Positions 8,400 to 15,931 of a DNA stretch of 34,424 bases are shown in pieces. The notes beneath the pieces are model-generated. The model had not been told where the DNA came from. It ran no database searches and was given only the letters and a program-made list of their open reading frames with translations. Position numbers and translations under genes: made by a program. Positions within the stretch are counted from its first letter, which is position 1. Each line of letters begins with the position of its first letter. Source of the stretch: an archaeon (GTDB taxonomy: Archaea > Nanobdellota > Nanobdellia > SCGC-AAA011-G17 > GW2011-AR20); assembly GCA_002688355.1 (NCBI GenBank), contig NZCT01000006.1:1-34424 (forward strand), written 5' to 3'.

Positions 8400-8473
8400 G
8401 GGCGAGTAGTATAGCTTGGATAGTACATAGCCTTGCGGAGGCTATAACCAGGGTTCAAATCCCTGCTTGCCCG
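8400..8473 (+). tRNA. tRNA-Arg (anticodon GCG)
   Basis: A complete cloverleaf can be folded by hand. The acceptor stem is GGGCGAG with CTTGCCC (one G-U pair). The D arm is GTAT/GTAC with loop AGCTTGGATA. The anticodon stem is TAGCC/GGCTA with loop TTGCGGA, giving anticodon GCG at 34-36 (Arg codons CGC and CGU). The T arm is CAGGG/CCCTG with loop TTCAAAT, and the discriminator is G. CCA is not encoded and no intron is present. It touches the stop codon of the upstream GT2 gene and the convergent stop codon (8474-8476) of the next gene, with no spacer on either side. Confidence 0.96.
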
Positions 8474-8722
8474 CTAAAAAGGATTTCCAAACACAATAAA
8501 AGCAAAAACAGCATGCAATAAAACAGATATTACAAATAACCACCAATAATAACAATGCAAACTATAAAATTTCTTAAACCATTCATATTTCCAAAAATAA
8601 TTTATAATTTTAACAGAACCCATACATCTACAAGATAACAAAACTAAAAATAAAGCAATTATATTAGTAATTCCTAAAATAAAAACTAACTTCACACCAA
8701 AATCAGTATCTATCAAAACCAT
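8474..8722 (-). CDS. Small His/Cys-containing membrane protein (82 aa)
   Basis: The protein has two clear membrane segments (about residues 10-30 and 58-78) joined by a short basic loop. C31 and C33 form a CxC at the end of helix 1. H56, C57 and H70 lie in or next to helix 2 (SLHCYYWWLFVISVLLH). The 14-residue H56-H70 spacing on one helix resembles bis-heme helices of cytochrome b, but no family is recognised. Its start overlaps the upstream cupredoxin gene by 10 nt, so the two are probably made together. A metal, heme or copper function is inference from these residues and that neighbour. Confidence 0.75.
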   Translation of the reverse strand: MVLIDTDFGVKLVFILGITNIIALFLVLLSCRCMGSVKIINYFWKYEWFKKFYSLHCYYWWLFVISVLLHAVFAFIVFGNPF

Positions 8723-9174
8723 TCTTCTACAATAATTGATCCTTTAGCGCTTGGTTTAACATGATCATGAAATTTCCAAGATCCTACTTCAGTAAATGTA
8801 AAAGAATAATTTTCACCAGTCTTCAAAGGTTTACAAGCATCGAAATTACTTCCAATACATCCACCTTCTTCAGGGTACTGTCCATGTGTTGGGTGAATAT
8901 TAGAAGCAGGCCAAGTACTACTTATATCGTTATTAAGAAAAATAACTGTTTCTCCTTTTTTTATCGTTAATGTTGAAGGTTTATATTTTCCATCAGAAAA
9001 CTCAATAATATTTCTTGTATCTTCAACAATAGTTTCCGTAGTATGATCATCATCTTCATCATGTCCATGATCATTCTCATGTACAGTTGTAGTTGTCGCC
9101 TGAATTTCATTAGAACCACAACCAATTATTACAAATACACTAAACAACAAAAAAATACCAAATAAAAATTTCAT
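8713..9174 (-). CDS. Cupredoxin-like lipoprotein with non-classical metal ligands
   Basis: This 153-residue protein has a signal peptide ending in the lipobox FVIIGC, with C19 as the lipidated residue. A His/Asp-rich linker follows at 32-44 (HENDHGHDEDDDH), then a plastocyanin-like beta domain (55-153). Typical cupredoxins end with a Y-H-C-x-x-H-P-S-M pattern. Here the equivalent is WKFHDHVKPSAKG, so Cys, His and Met are replaced by Asp, Lys and Ala, while H136 and H138 appear instead. Upstream H94 and H97 (IHPTH) and C106/C114 remain. It may bind copper or another metal in a different geometry, or serve in metal delivery. Its ATG overlaps the stop of the upstream coiled-coil gene (ATGA). Confidence 0.85.
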   Translation of the reverse strand: MKFLFGIFLLFSVFVIIGCGSNEIQATTTTVHENDHGHDEDDDHTTETIVEDTRNIIEFSDGKYKPSTLTIKKGETVIFLNNDISSTWPASNIHPTHGQYPEEGGCIGSNFDACKPLKTGENYSFTFTEVGSWKFHDHVKPSAKGSIIVEEWF

Positions 9175-9812
9175 TTCTTAGATTTTCCTTTGAGTTTTTG
9201 AGTAATTTTTCCTAACTCCTTAACATTACTAGTTAAAGGCTGCATTATTTTCTCAAAGACTTTCTCTAATGCTTTCATTTCAGTATTTAATCCAGAAATG
9301 TTTTCATTATACTCAGAAACCTTACCAAAAACAGCCCTTTGTAAATTTGCAAAATTAGATTGTGTTCTTATAACCTCTTGCTTTACAGCAGTTATCTCAT
9401 TTTCAACTCTATCTTTCCACATATTAAAATCCCCTAACTTAGCAGTTAATTCTTGCCACTTCTCATCTACAATAGATTCTGCAACTTCTTGAATATCAGA
9501 ACTCATTGATCCTTGAGCTGGTGCTTGTTGAAAAGAATTCATTCCCTCTTCCATTGGAGAAGGCGCATCACTTATTAATTCATCCATAGGTTGCTCAACA
9601 TTTTCCTCTTTAACAATTGGTTCTTTTACTTTAGGTTGTTTTTTAGGTTTTCCAGGTCCAGAAAACTGATCCAATTCAGATAAGATATTATCATCACTTT
9701 GTTTTTTAGGTAATTTAGCTTGATTAACAGTATCTGCTATTTCTTTATAAGAAGCTTCAATATTTTCATCAATATTACTTTTTCTTCCTTTTTGTTCTGG
9801 AATTTTTAACAC
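9171..9812 (-). CDS. Coiled-coil protein, archaellum FlaC/D/E-like
   Basis: The 213-residue protein has a charged, low-complexity, Pro/Gln-rich first half (about 1-105). Its second half is an alpha-helical coiled coil (about 106-205) containing WQELTAKLGDFNMWKDRV and FANLQRAVFGKVSEYN. This two-part layout resembles cytoplasmic FlaC/D/E-type accessory proteins of archaeal motility and pilus systems. No membrane segment is present. It overlaps the upstream coiled-coil gene by 38 nt and the downstream cupredoxin gene by 4 nt, so all are one operon. The link to the pilus-like locus starting 1.1 kb away is inferred from proximity and family resemblance. Confidence 0.75.
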   Translation of the reverse strand: MLKIPEQKGRKSNIDENIEASYKEIADTVNQAKLPKKQSDDNILSELDQFSGPGKPKKQPKVKEPIVKEENVEQPMDELISDAPSPMEEGMNSFQQAPAQGSMSSDIQEVAESIVDEKWQELTAKLGDFNMWKDRVENEITAVKQEVIRTQSNFANLQRAVFGKVSEYNENISGLNTEMKALEKVFEKIMQPLTSNVKELGKITQKLKGKSKK

Positions 9813-10137
9813 CTCTTTCTTCTATTAATTTAACAACTTCATCCTCTGTAACAAAATTCAAAGGGTTCCACAAATTTATATATTTTTCAAGTACTTTAAA
9901 GTTTTCTTTTCTAGCAAACGTTTGCAACTCAGAAATTATATGTTTATTCATCTCTTTTAATTCATTCAAATCATTTTTCATATCTTTAACATCATCATTA
10001 ACCAATTTCATTTCCATATTAATTTTTTTATATTGATCAATCATATTCTGATTAATAACTAGCATTCTATCTCTCATCAAAGAATATCTAGACTCTAAAA
10101 TTCTTAATTTTTCTGCAGGATCAATTTGAAATTCCAT
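9775..10137 (-). CDS. Coiled-coil protein with FlaD/E-like C-terminal motif (120 aa)
   Basis: Residues 1-80 form a long amphipathic helix (LRILESRYSLMRDRMLVINQ and on), followed by YINLWNPLNFVTEDEVVKLI. The latter resembles the short conserved domain of FlaD/FlaE archaellum accessory proteins. It is first in a four-gene minus-strand operon. An AGAGGT at 10141-10146 lies 3 nt before the ATG, and a TATA-like stretch at 10175-10187 gives a short leader. Probably a cytoplasmic partner of the secretion ATPase and platform, which is inference. Confidence 0.75.
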   Translation of the reverse strand: MEFQIDPAEKLRILESRYSLMRDRMLVINQNMIDQYKKINMEMKLVNDDVKDMKNDLNELKEMNKHIISELQTFARKENFKVLEKYINLWNPLNFVTEDEVVKLIEERGVKNSRTKRKKK

Positions 10138-10174
10138 ATTACCTCTTTTATTAATTATAAAAAATTAAACATTC

Positions 10175-10187
10175 TTTATATATAAAT
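10175..10187 (-). promoter_or_regulatory. Promoter of the coiled-coil/cupredoxin operon
   Basis: ATTTATATATAAAG is read on the minus strand. Its centre is about 43 nt before the ATG at 10137, giving a leader of about 17 nt that includes an AGAGGT ribosome-binding site. Confidence 0.45.
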
Positions 10188-10211
10188 ATTTTCTATTTTA
10201 AAAACAAAAGA

Positions 10212-10219
10212 TTTATATC
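10212..10219 (+). promoter_or_regulatory. TATA box for the 77-aa gene
   Basis: TTTATATC sits 21 nt before the ATG at 10241, which fits a leaderless transcript. The region 10138-10240 holds only this box and the opposite-strand promoter. Confidence 0.4.
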
Positions 10220-10240
10220 TTAATTAACCATAAAAAATTC

Positions 10241-10474
10241 ATGCCAACAAGAAAACAACTTCATGATTCATGGAATGCACAGTTTTACCTTGGTTTAAGT
10301 CATGAACAAGCTTATTGTAATGATTTCAATCCAGAAACATTAGAACAAAGAACAATGAATTCTCAACCTACTCAAACTCAATTGCCAGAATATACTGGAA
10401 AAATTATGGGAAAAATCAGTTATGATCCAGAAAAGAAAAAATTAACAATCACACCCTATCAAGAAAAAGATTAA
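10241..10474 (+). CDS. Hypothetical 77-aa soluble protein
   Basis: I do not recognise this protein. The first half is polar and helical with aromatic residues (LHDSWNAQFYLGLSHEQAYC). The second half is a Gln/Thr/Pro-rich linker followed by two probable beta strands (KIMGKISYDPEKKKLTITPY). It has one Cys, no signal peptide and no membrane segment. Start choice is backed by the TATA box at 10212-10219. It is transcribed toward the racemase and secretion genes but seems to have its own promoter. Confidence 0.65.
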   Translation: MPTRKQLHDSWNAQFYLGLSHEQAYCNDFNPETLEQRTMNSQPTQTQLPEYTGKIMGKISYDPEKKKLTITPYQEKD

Positions 10475-10491
10475 TTTCTATTTTAAAAACA

Positions 10492-10500
10492 TTTTTAAAT
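10492..10500 (+). promoter_or_regulatory. TATA box for the racemase gene
   Basis: TTTTTAAAT is centred about 25 nt before the ATG at 10521, which fits a leaderless start. Confidence 0.4.
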
Positions 10501-10520
10501 TAATTATTGGAATCAAATAT

Positions 10521-11210
10521 ATGAAAAAGAAAATTATTGGCGTATTAGGTGGTATGGGACCAGAATCAACAGCAATTTTTTATCATGAGTTAATAATCCA
10601 ATGTCAGAAACAATACAAAGCAAAATATGATGAAGATTATCCAGAAATATTTATCTATAACCTTCCTATTCCTGATGTAGTTAATAATCTAAAATCACCT
10701 AAAGAAACTTCAAATATTTTAACAAAGGGAACGAAAAAATTGGAATCTATAGGCGTAAATTTTATCGTAATGCCATGCAACACTGCTCACTATTTTTATG
10801 AACATCTAAAAGAAAAAATTTCAATTCCATTTCTTAGTATAACAGAAGAAACAGCCAAAAAAGTAAAGTCAAGAAAATATAAAAAAGTTGGATTGCTAGC
10901 AACTACAACAACTATTAAAAATAAAATTTATAATAAAGATTTTGAAAAATTAGGAATAGAAATAATTTCTCCAGAAAATCAAACTAAAGTAACAAAAGTA
11001 ATTATGAATATTTTAGCTGGGAAAAAATTAGAAAAAGATAAAAAAATTTTAAAAGAAGTTATCCAAAAATTAAAAAGTAATGGAGCACAAGCAATAATTC
11101 TAGGTTGCACAGATATTCCTATTCTACTAAGTCAAAAAGATGTAAATACTGAAATCTTTGATACAGTTGAAATTTTAGCAGAATCAACAATTAAATTTGC
11201 AACTAAATAA
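10521..11210 (+). CDS. Aspartate/glutamate racemase family protein
   Basis: This 229-residue PLP-independent racemase has a GVLGGMGPESTAIFY opening and the two catalytic cysteine motifs, MPCNTAHYF (about residue 83) and LGCTDIP (about residue 195). Both cysteines are present, so it should be active, interconverting L- and D-forms of Asp or Glu. The substrate cannot be decided; the MGP start and NTAH motif favour the aspartate racemase branch. It lies directly before the secretion ATPase but has its own TATA box. D-amino acid production is intriguing beside a pilin with cell-wall-hydrolase-like domains, though no direct link is shown. Confidence 0.9.
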   Translation: MKKKIIGVLGGMGPESTAIFYHELIIQCQKQYKAKYDEDYPEIFIYNLPIPDVVNNLKSPKETSNILTKGTKKLESIGVNFIVMPCNTAHYFYEHLKEKISIPFLSITEETAKKVKSRKYKKVGLLATTTTIKNKIYNKDFEKLGIEIISPENQTKVTKVIMNILAGKKLEKDKKILKEVIQKLKSNGAQAIILGCTDIPILLSQKDVNTEIFDTVEILAESTIKFATK

Positions 11211-11231
11211 AATAATAAAATTAAAAACATT

Positions 11232-11239
11232 TTTATATT
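11232..11239 (+). promoter_or_regulatory. TATA box for the secretion ATPase gene
   Basis: TTTATATT lies 19 nt before the ATG at 11259 and is centred about 23 nt upstream, which fits a near-leaderless start for the ATPase-platform operon. Confidence 0.45.
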
Positions 11240-11258
11240 AACTTTACTCTAAATTCTT

Positions 11259-13556
11259 ATGAAAGAAAAAGAAAAGAGGGAAGAAACTAAAAAAGACATC
11301 TTCACAGTTACAAGAGAAGGAGATGAAAGTATTCTAAAAATAAATTTTACTTCCTCTACTCAAGCCCCAAGTATAGAAAATTCTCACTCAACCATGGCTT
11401 TAGTCATTGACGCTCTAGTTGAAAATCCTGAAGTACACAGAATAATTTTCCAAGCAAGAAGAAATTACATTTATGATTATAAACAAACTCAAATAATATT
11501 AGAAATTTCAAATATTTACAAATTTTTAATAAGGCAAAAGAAAGTAGTAACTTTATCTTTACTAAACGGAATCCCTGGTTTAGATCTTTACTTAAACTCT
11601 TGGAAAAATAATTTACAAAATATAATTATTAATTTATTAAGATCTGATCCAATTGGCGCTTATGTAGAAGTAAAAAGATTGATTAGAGAAGAAAGAATAG
11701 CAACTAAGAAAAGCAAAAATCCTGAAGAAGTGGATCTAAGAACAAAATACTTACAAATCCTAGAATATTTATACAATTTATTAGATGACACAACAATAAT
11801 CAAATTAGTAAAAGATAGTTTATCTGGACACATAATTGGTTCAAGATCAATATATAAAAATGTCTTTCGTCCTTTAATTACTCCAGATTTTATGTTCACA
11901 AGATTAATGGCCTCACCTCCTCTAGATGGAGAAGAAATGGATGCATATTCTCTAGACAAAGAAACTGAAGTTAATATTTTCAAAACTCCAGGAAATATAA
12001 AATATCTCTACCATTTAAGTCCTCCAGAATTTAAAATAGATGAAGACAAATATGAAATTCTAGATATAGCAAGACAAGCTATGGTAGAACACACTCCAAG
12101 CAAAGAAGAATTTGCAGATCCAGGAAAAGTAAGATCAAATTTTTTCAATATAGGCAGAGATCTAATCCAAGAACTTGCTGAATCTAGAAATGTAGAATTA
12201 TCTTACAAAGAATCTGAAGATCTTGCAAAAATCTTAGTTCGTTATACAATAGGCTTTGGACAAATTGAAATTTTATTAAAAGATCCAAAAGTCCAAGATA
12301 TCTCTATAAATTCCCCAATAGGAGAAACTCCAATATTTATTGTACATCAAGATTATGATGAATGTGTTACAAATATTTACCCTGCAAAAGAAGATGGAGA
12401 ATCATGGGCAACTAAATTTAGATTACTTTCCGGAAGACCATTAGACGAAGCAAACCCAGTTCTAGATACAGAATTAGAATTACCATGGTCTCGTGCTAGA
12501 GTAGCAATAATCTCAAAACCATTAAGTCCATCTGGTTTAGCTTACGCTCTAAGAAGACATAGAGATAACCCATGGACGTACCCATTATTTATTAAAAACA
12601 AAATGATGAATCCTTTAGCAGCTGGCTTACTAAGTTTTATTGTTGATGGCGGAAGATCATTATTATTTGCAGGCACTAGATCTTCTGGTAAAACTTCTAT
12701 CTTAGGTTCAACAATGGTAGAAATAATGAGAAAGTATAGGATTATTAATATTGAAGACGTCGACGAATTACCAAGCAAAGCTCTAAGAAAATTAGGTTAC
12801 AATATTCAATCAATGAAAGTAAGAAGCGCTTTAACAAAAGGTGGCGCAGAATTAGGAGCTGATGAAGGAATAAGAACAAGTCTAAGAATGGGAGATTCCT
12901 CATTAATTGTAGGCGAGATAAGATCTACAGATGCCCTAGCACTCTACGAAGCAATGAGAATTGGAGCTTTAGCTAACGTAGTAGCTGGAACAATCCATGG
13001 AGCAGATCCTTATTCTGTTTATGATAGAGTTGTTAATGATTTAAAAGTTCCAAAAACAAGTTTCAAAGCCACAGATATTATTATAGTTAGTAACCCTGTA
13101 AAAAGTGCAGACGGATTACACAAATGGAGAAGAATCTTAAGTATAACAGAAGTAAGAAAACATTGGGAAGATGATCCTCTAAAAGAGAATGGTTTCATAG
13201 ATTTAATGAAATATGATTCAAAAGAAGACACACTAAAACCAACAGATGATTTAATTAATGGAGAAAGTAATGTCTTAAAATCCATTGCAGGGAATATAAA
13301 AGATTATGTTGGAAACTGGGACGCGGTCTGGAATAATATTTTATTAAGAGCAAGAATAAAAGAAGCAATAGTAAACTACTCAACAAAATTAAAAAGAAAT
13401 GATTTACTAGAAGCCAAATTTACAATTTTAAGTAATGACATGTTCCATCAAATTAGTGATAAAGTTAAAAACGAAACTGGTAATTTAGATAATAAAAAAA
13501 TCTTTTTTGAATGGGAAAACTGGTTAAAGAGAGAAATTAAAAAACAAACAGTTTAA
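11259..13556 (+). CDS. Type IV pilus/archaellum-type secretion ATPase (FlaI/GspE family), long form
   Basis: This 765-residue cytoplasmic ATPase powers assembly of pilins. The C-terminal half is the motor: Walker A GTRSSGKTS near residue 472, an IINIEDVDELP acidic box, Walker B SLIVGEIRS near 547, and a His box with AGTIHGADPYS. The N2 domain includes LLKDPKVQDISINSP (about residue 345). The protein is about 200 residues longer than FlaI, with an extra N-terminal part (1-260) that I cannot assign and a 130-residue C-terminal tail. It is followed after 18 nt by the platform protein gene. Overall it is closer to archaeal pilus/secretion ATPases than to bacterial PilB, since there is no tetracysteine zinc motif. 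Confidence 0.93.
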   Translation: MKEKEKREETKKDIFTVTREGDESILKINFTSSTQAPSIENSHSTMALVIDALVENPEVHRIIFQARRNYIYDYKQTQIILEISNIYKFLIRQKKVVTLSLLNGIPGLDLYLNSWKNNLQNIIINLLRSDPIGAYVEVKRLIREERIATKKSKNPEEVDLRTKYLQILEYLYNLLDDTTIIKLVKDSLSGHIIGSRSIYKNVFRPLITPDFMFTRLMASPPLDGEEMDAYSLDKETEVNIFKTPGNIKYLYHLSPPEFKIDEDKYEILDIARQAMVEHTPSKEEFADPGKVRSNFFNIGRDLIQELAESRNVELSYKESEDLAKILVRYTIGFGQIEILLKDPKVQDISINSPIGETPIFIVHQDYDECVTNIYPAKEDGESWATKFRLLSGRPLDEANPVLDTELELPWSRARVAIISKPLSPSGLAYALRRHRDNPWTYPLFIKNKMMNPLAAGLLSFIVDGGRSLLFAGTRSSGKTSILGSTMVEIMRKYRIINIEDVDELPSKALRKLGYNIQSMKVRSALTKGGAELGADEGIRTSLRMGDSSLIVGEIRSTDALALYEAMRIGALANVVAGTIHGADPYSVYDRVVNDLKVPKTSFKATDIIIVSNPVKSADGLHKWRRILSITEVRKHWEDDPLKENGFIDLMKYDSKEDTLKPTDDLINGESNVLKSIAGNIKDYVGNWDAVWNNILLRARIKEAIVNYSTKLKRNDLLEAKFTILSNDMFHQISDKVKNETGNLDNKKIFFEWENWLKREIKKQTV

Positions 13557-13574
13557 TTTTAAAAGAGGAAAATA

Positions 13575-15788
13575 ATGCCAAAAGATGTAGATGATATTTT
13601 AGCAAAGTACAAAGAGAAACTAGAAAGTAAAGTAAAATCAGAAATTTCTCCACAAGCTATTGAAAATTACAGACCAAGCAAAGGCTCTTCAAAAGAATAT
13701 TTACTTTTTAAAAAAGAACTAACATCAAGAAAAAGATCTGCATATGAAAATTTATGTAACTCTTCTGAAAGATTAATAAAAATAAAACCAAAAGAAAAAG
13801 ATTATATAAAACTTAAAAAAAATATTGATACTTGCCACTTAAACATTAACCCAGAAGGTGCAGCTTCTTTTGCAACTTTAACAGTTATAATTTTAGTCTT
13901 CTTAAGTCTTTTAATTGGTGCAGTTTCAATTCTAACATCTGATTTTACAATAGGAAAATTATTAATACCTTTAATCTTAATCTTAATCTCAGTTTTAATT
14001 CTAAAACCATTAACAAATATTCCAATTTATATTGCTAACAAATGGCGTTTACGAGCAAGCAATCAAATGGTCTTATGTATTTTATATATTGTAATGTTTA
14101 TGCGCCATACTTCTAATTTAGAACATGGCTTACGGTTCGCGATAGAACACATAGGAAATCCATTAGCTTTAGATTTAAGAAAAGTTTTTTGGGACATTCA
14201 AACAGGAAAATATTCAACACTTAAAAAATCCTTAGATGCTTATCTAATTTCCTGGCGTGATTATAACCTTGAGTTCGTAGAATCTTTTCATTTAATCGAA
14301 GGTTCACTTTATGAAAAAGCTGAAGAACGTCGCGTTAACGTTCTAGAAAAAGCTCTTGACGTTATGTTAGATGGAACATACGAAAAAATGCTCCATTATG
14401 CTCAAGAATTAAAAAATCCTATAACAGTTTTACACATGTTAGGAATTATCCTACCAATTTTAGGTTTAGTTATTTTGCCTTTATTTGGATCTTTAATAGA
14501 AACAGCTGCAGGAATAAAAATATTCGCTTTGTTTCTAGGTTACAATATTATCTTACCTTTTGTAGTTTACATTATCGGTAATAACATTTTAGCAAAAAGA
14601 CCAACAGGATTTTCAGAATCTAATTTAATGGAGAAGAACCCAGAACTAAGTAAATATCAAAATTTAATTATTAACCTAGGAAAAAGAGAATTACAAATTA
14701 ATCCTTTTTGGATTTCTCTTATTTTAGGTTTTACAATTGCAATAATAGGAGTATTTCCTTTACTACTTCATTTTTCAGGGGTAGATTTCCAATTCCTAGG
14801 TTCAAATTTCATAGATTATAGATTAGAAGGTGGCCAACCTTGTGCATTAGGAGAAACATGTTACGGCCCTTTCGGTGCAGGTGCTGTTTTACTAAGTTTA
14901 TTTTTCCCATTAGGTATAGCAATAGGAATTGCCTTATATTATAAAATAAGAACAAGAAAATTAATAATATTAAGAAATGAAACTAAAAAACTAGAGCTAG
15001 AATTCTCAGGAGGTTTATTTCAATTAGGAAACAGAGTTGGAGATAATATCCCAATGGAAGTTGCTTTCGGAGAAGTTGGAGAAAGTATGAAAGGAACACC
15101 AACAGGAAATTTCTTCTCAAAAGTTTATAATAATATAAAAAAAATAGGCACTTCTTTAGATCAAGCTATTTTTAACAAAGATTATGGTGCAATTTGGTAT
15201 TATCCTTCTTCACTAATAGAAACAAGTATGAAAGTAGTTGTGGAAACAACAAAGAAAGGTCCAGAAATTGTCTCAAGATCATTAATAAGTATTTCAACAT
15301 ACGTTAACAGAATCCATCAAGTAAATGAACGCGTAAAAGATTTATTAAGTGAAGTAATCTCAAGTATGAAAAGTCAAATTTCTTTTCTCACTCCAATAAT
15401 TGCCGGCATCGTAGTCGGAATAACAGCAATGATAGTAAATATTTTAGGAAAATTAAGTTCTTTATTATCAGGAGGATCTTTAACCCAAGGTGCAGATTCT
15501 GCAAATACTCAAGTTGCAAATTTAGGTGCTATCGTTTCTCTATTTGATATTCCAAATATTATTCCAAGTTATTACTTACAATTAATAGTAGGAGTTTACG
15601 TTATTCAAATGACAATAATTCTAACTTTCCTTGTTAATAGCATTGAAAATGGTGTAGATAAATTAAATGAAAAACACAGAATTAGTAAAAATCTACTAAC
15701 AAGCCTAGGTTTATATTTTATTGTAGCTTTAGTCGTTACTTTAATCTTTAATTTATTAGTAAGCAGTATTAAATTTGGTTCAATCTAA
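13575..15788 (+). CDS. Type IV pilus platform membrane protein (FlaJ/TadC family), long form
   Basis: The 737-residue integral membrane protein contains two T2SSF-like cytoplasmic helical domains (about 155-280 and 470-590) between groups of membrane helices near 100-150, 280-335, 375-400, 430-455, 595-620, 660-685 and 712-735. The first domain has RHTSNLEHGLRFAIEHIGNP and the second has QLGNRVGDNIPMEVAFGEV, typical of FlaJ-type platforms. A basic N-terminal cytoplasmic region of about 95 residues is present. It should anchor the ATPase and receive processed pilins. AGAGGAAA at 13563-13570 before the ATG gives a ribosome site. A T-rich stretch at 15809-15828 follows. Confidence 0.92.
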   Translation: MPKDVDDILAKYKEKLESKVKSEISPQAIENYRPSKGSSKEYLLFKKELTSRKRSAYENLCNSSERLIKIKPKEKDYIKLKKNIDTCHLNINPEGAASFATLTVIILVFLSLLIGAVSILTSDFTIGKLLIPLILILISVLILKPLTNIPIYIANKWRLRASNQMVLCILYIVMFMRHTSNLEHGLRFAIEHIGNPLALDLRKVFWDIQTGKYSTLKKSLDAYLISWRDYNLEFVESFHLIEGSLYEKAEERRVNVLEKALDVMLDGTYEKMLHYAQELKNPITVLHMLGIILPILGLVILPLFGSLIETAAGIKIFALFLGYNIILPFVVYIIGNNILAKRPTGFSESNLMEKNPELSKYQNLIINLGKRELQINPFWISLILGFTIAIIGVFPLLLHFSGVDFQFLGSNFIDYRLEGGQPCALGETCYGPFGAGAVLLSLFFPLGIAIGIALYYKIRTRKLIILRNETKKLELEFSGGLFQLGNRVGDNIPMEVAFGEVGESMKGTPTGNFFSKVYNNIKKIGTSLDQAIFNKDYGAIWYYPSSLIETSMKVVVETTKKGPEIVSRSLISISTYVNRIHQVNERVKDLLSEVISSMKSQISFLTPIIAGIVVGITAMIVNILGKLSSLLSGGSLTQGADSANTQVANLGAIVSLFDIPNIIPSYYLQLIVGVYVIQMTIILTFLVNSIENGVDKLNEKHRISKNLLTSLGLYFIVALVVTLIFNLLVSSIKFGSI

Positions 15789-15828
15789 ACTTAGAAATAT
15801 TTATTAACTTCCTTTTTATTTTATTTCC

Positions 15829-15930
15829 ATGAATAAAAGAGGAATATTCTCTGAAAAAATAGTAACATTAGTTTTTATAATATTAGTAATTATCATAATC
15901 TCTGTTTTAATCTTGCAACAAGTAAAATAA
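15829..15930 (+). CDS. Minimal class III prepilin-like peptide (33 aa)
   Basis: This tiny gene encodes MNKRG followed by an acidic residue (IFSEK) and a strongly hydrophobic helix (about residues 11-29) ending QQVK. It has all parts of a class III prepilin (basic n-region, Gly at the cleavage site, pilin-type helix) but almost no head domain. It lies directly before the next pilin gene (1-nt gap) and after the platform gene. It may be a filament-core subunit or a small regulator of assembly. AATATTTATTA at 15796-15806 could be its TATA region. Confidence 0.75.
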   Translation: MNKRGIFSEKIVTLVFIILVIIIISVLILQQVK

Positions 15931-15931
15931 A

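Noticed and set aside
12542-12778. Minus-strand open frame inside the ATPase gene
   Set aside because: It lies wholly opposite the conserved Walker A region; the plus-strand product is clearly real.
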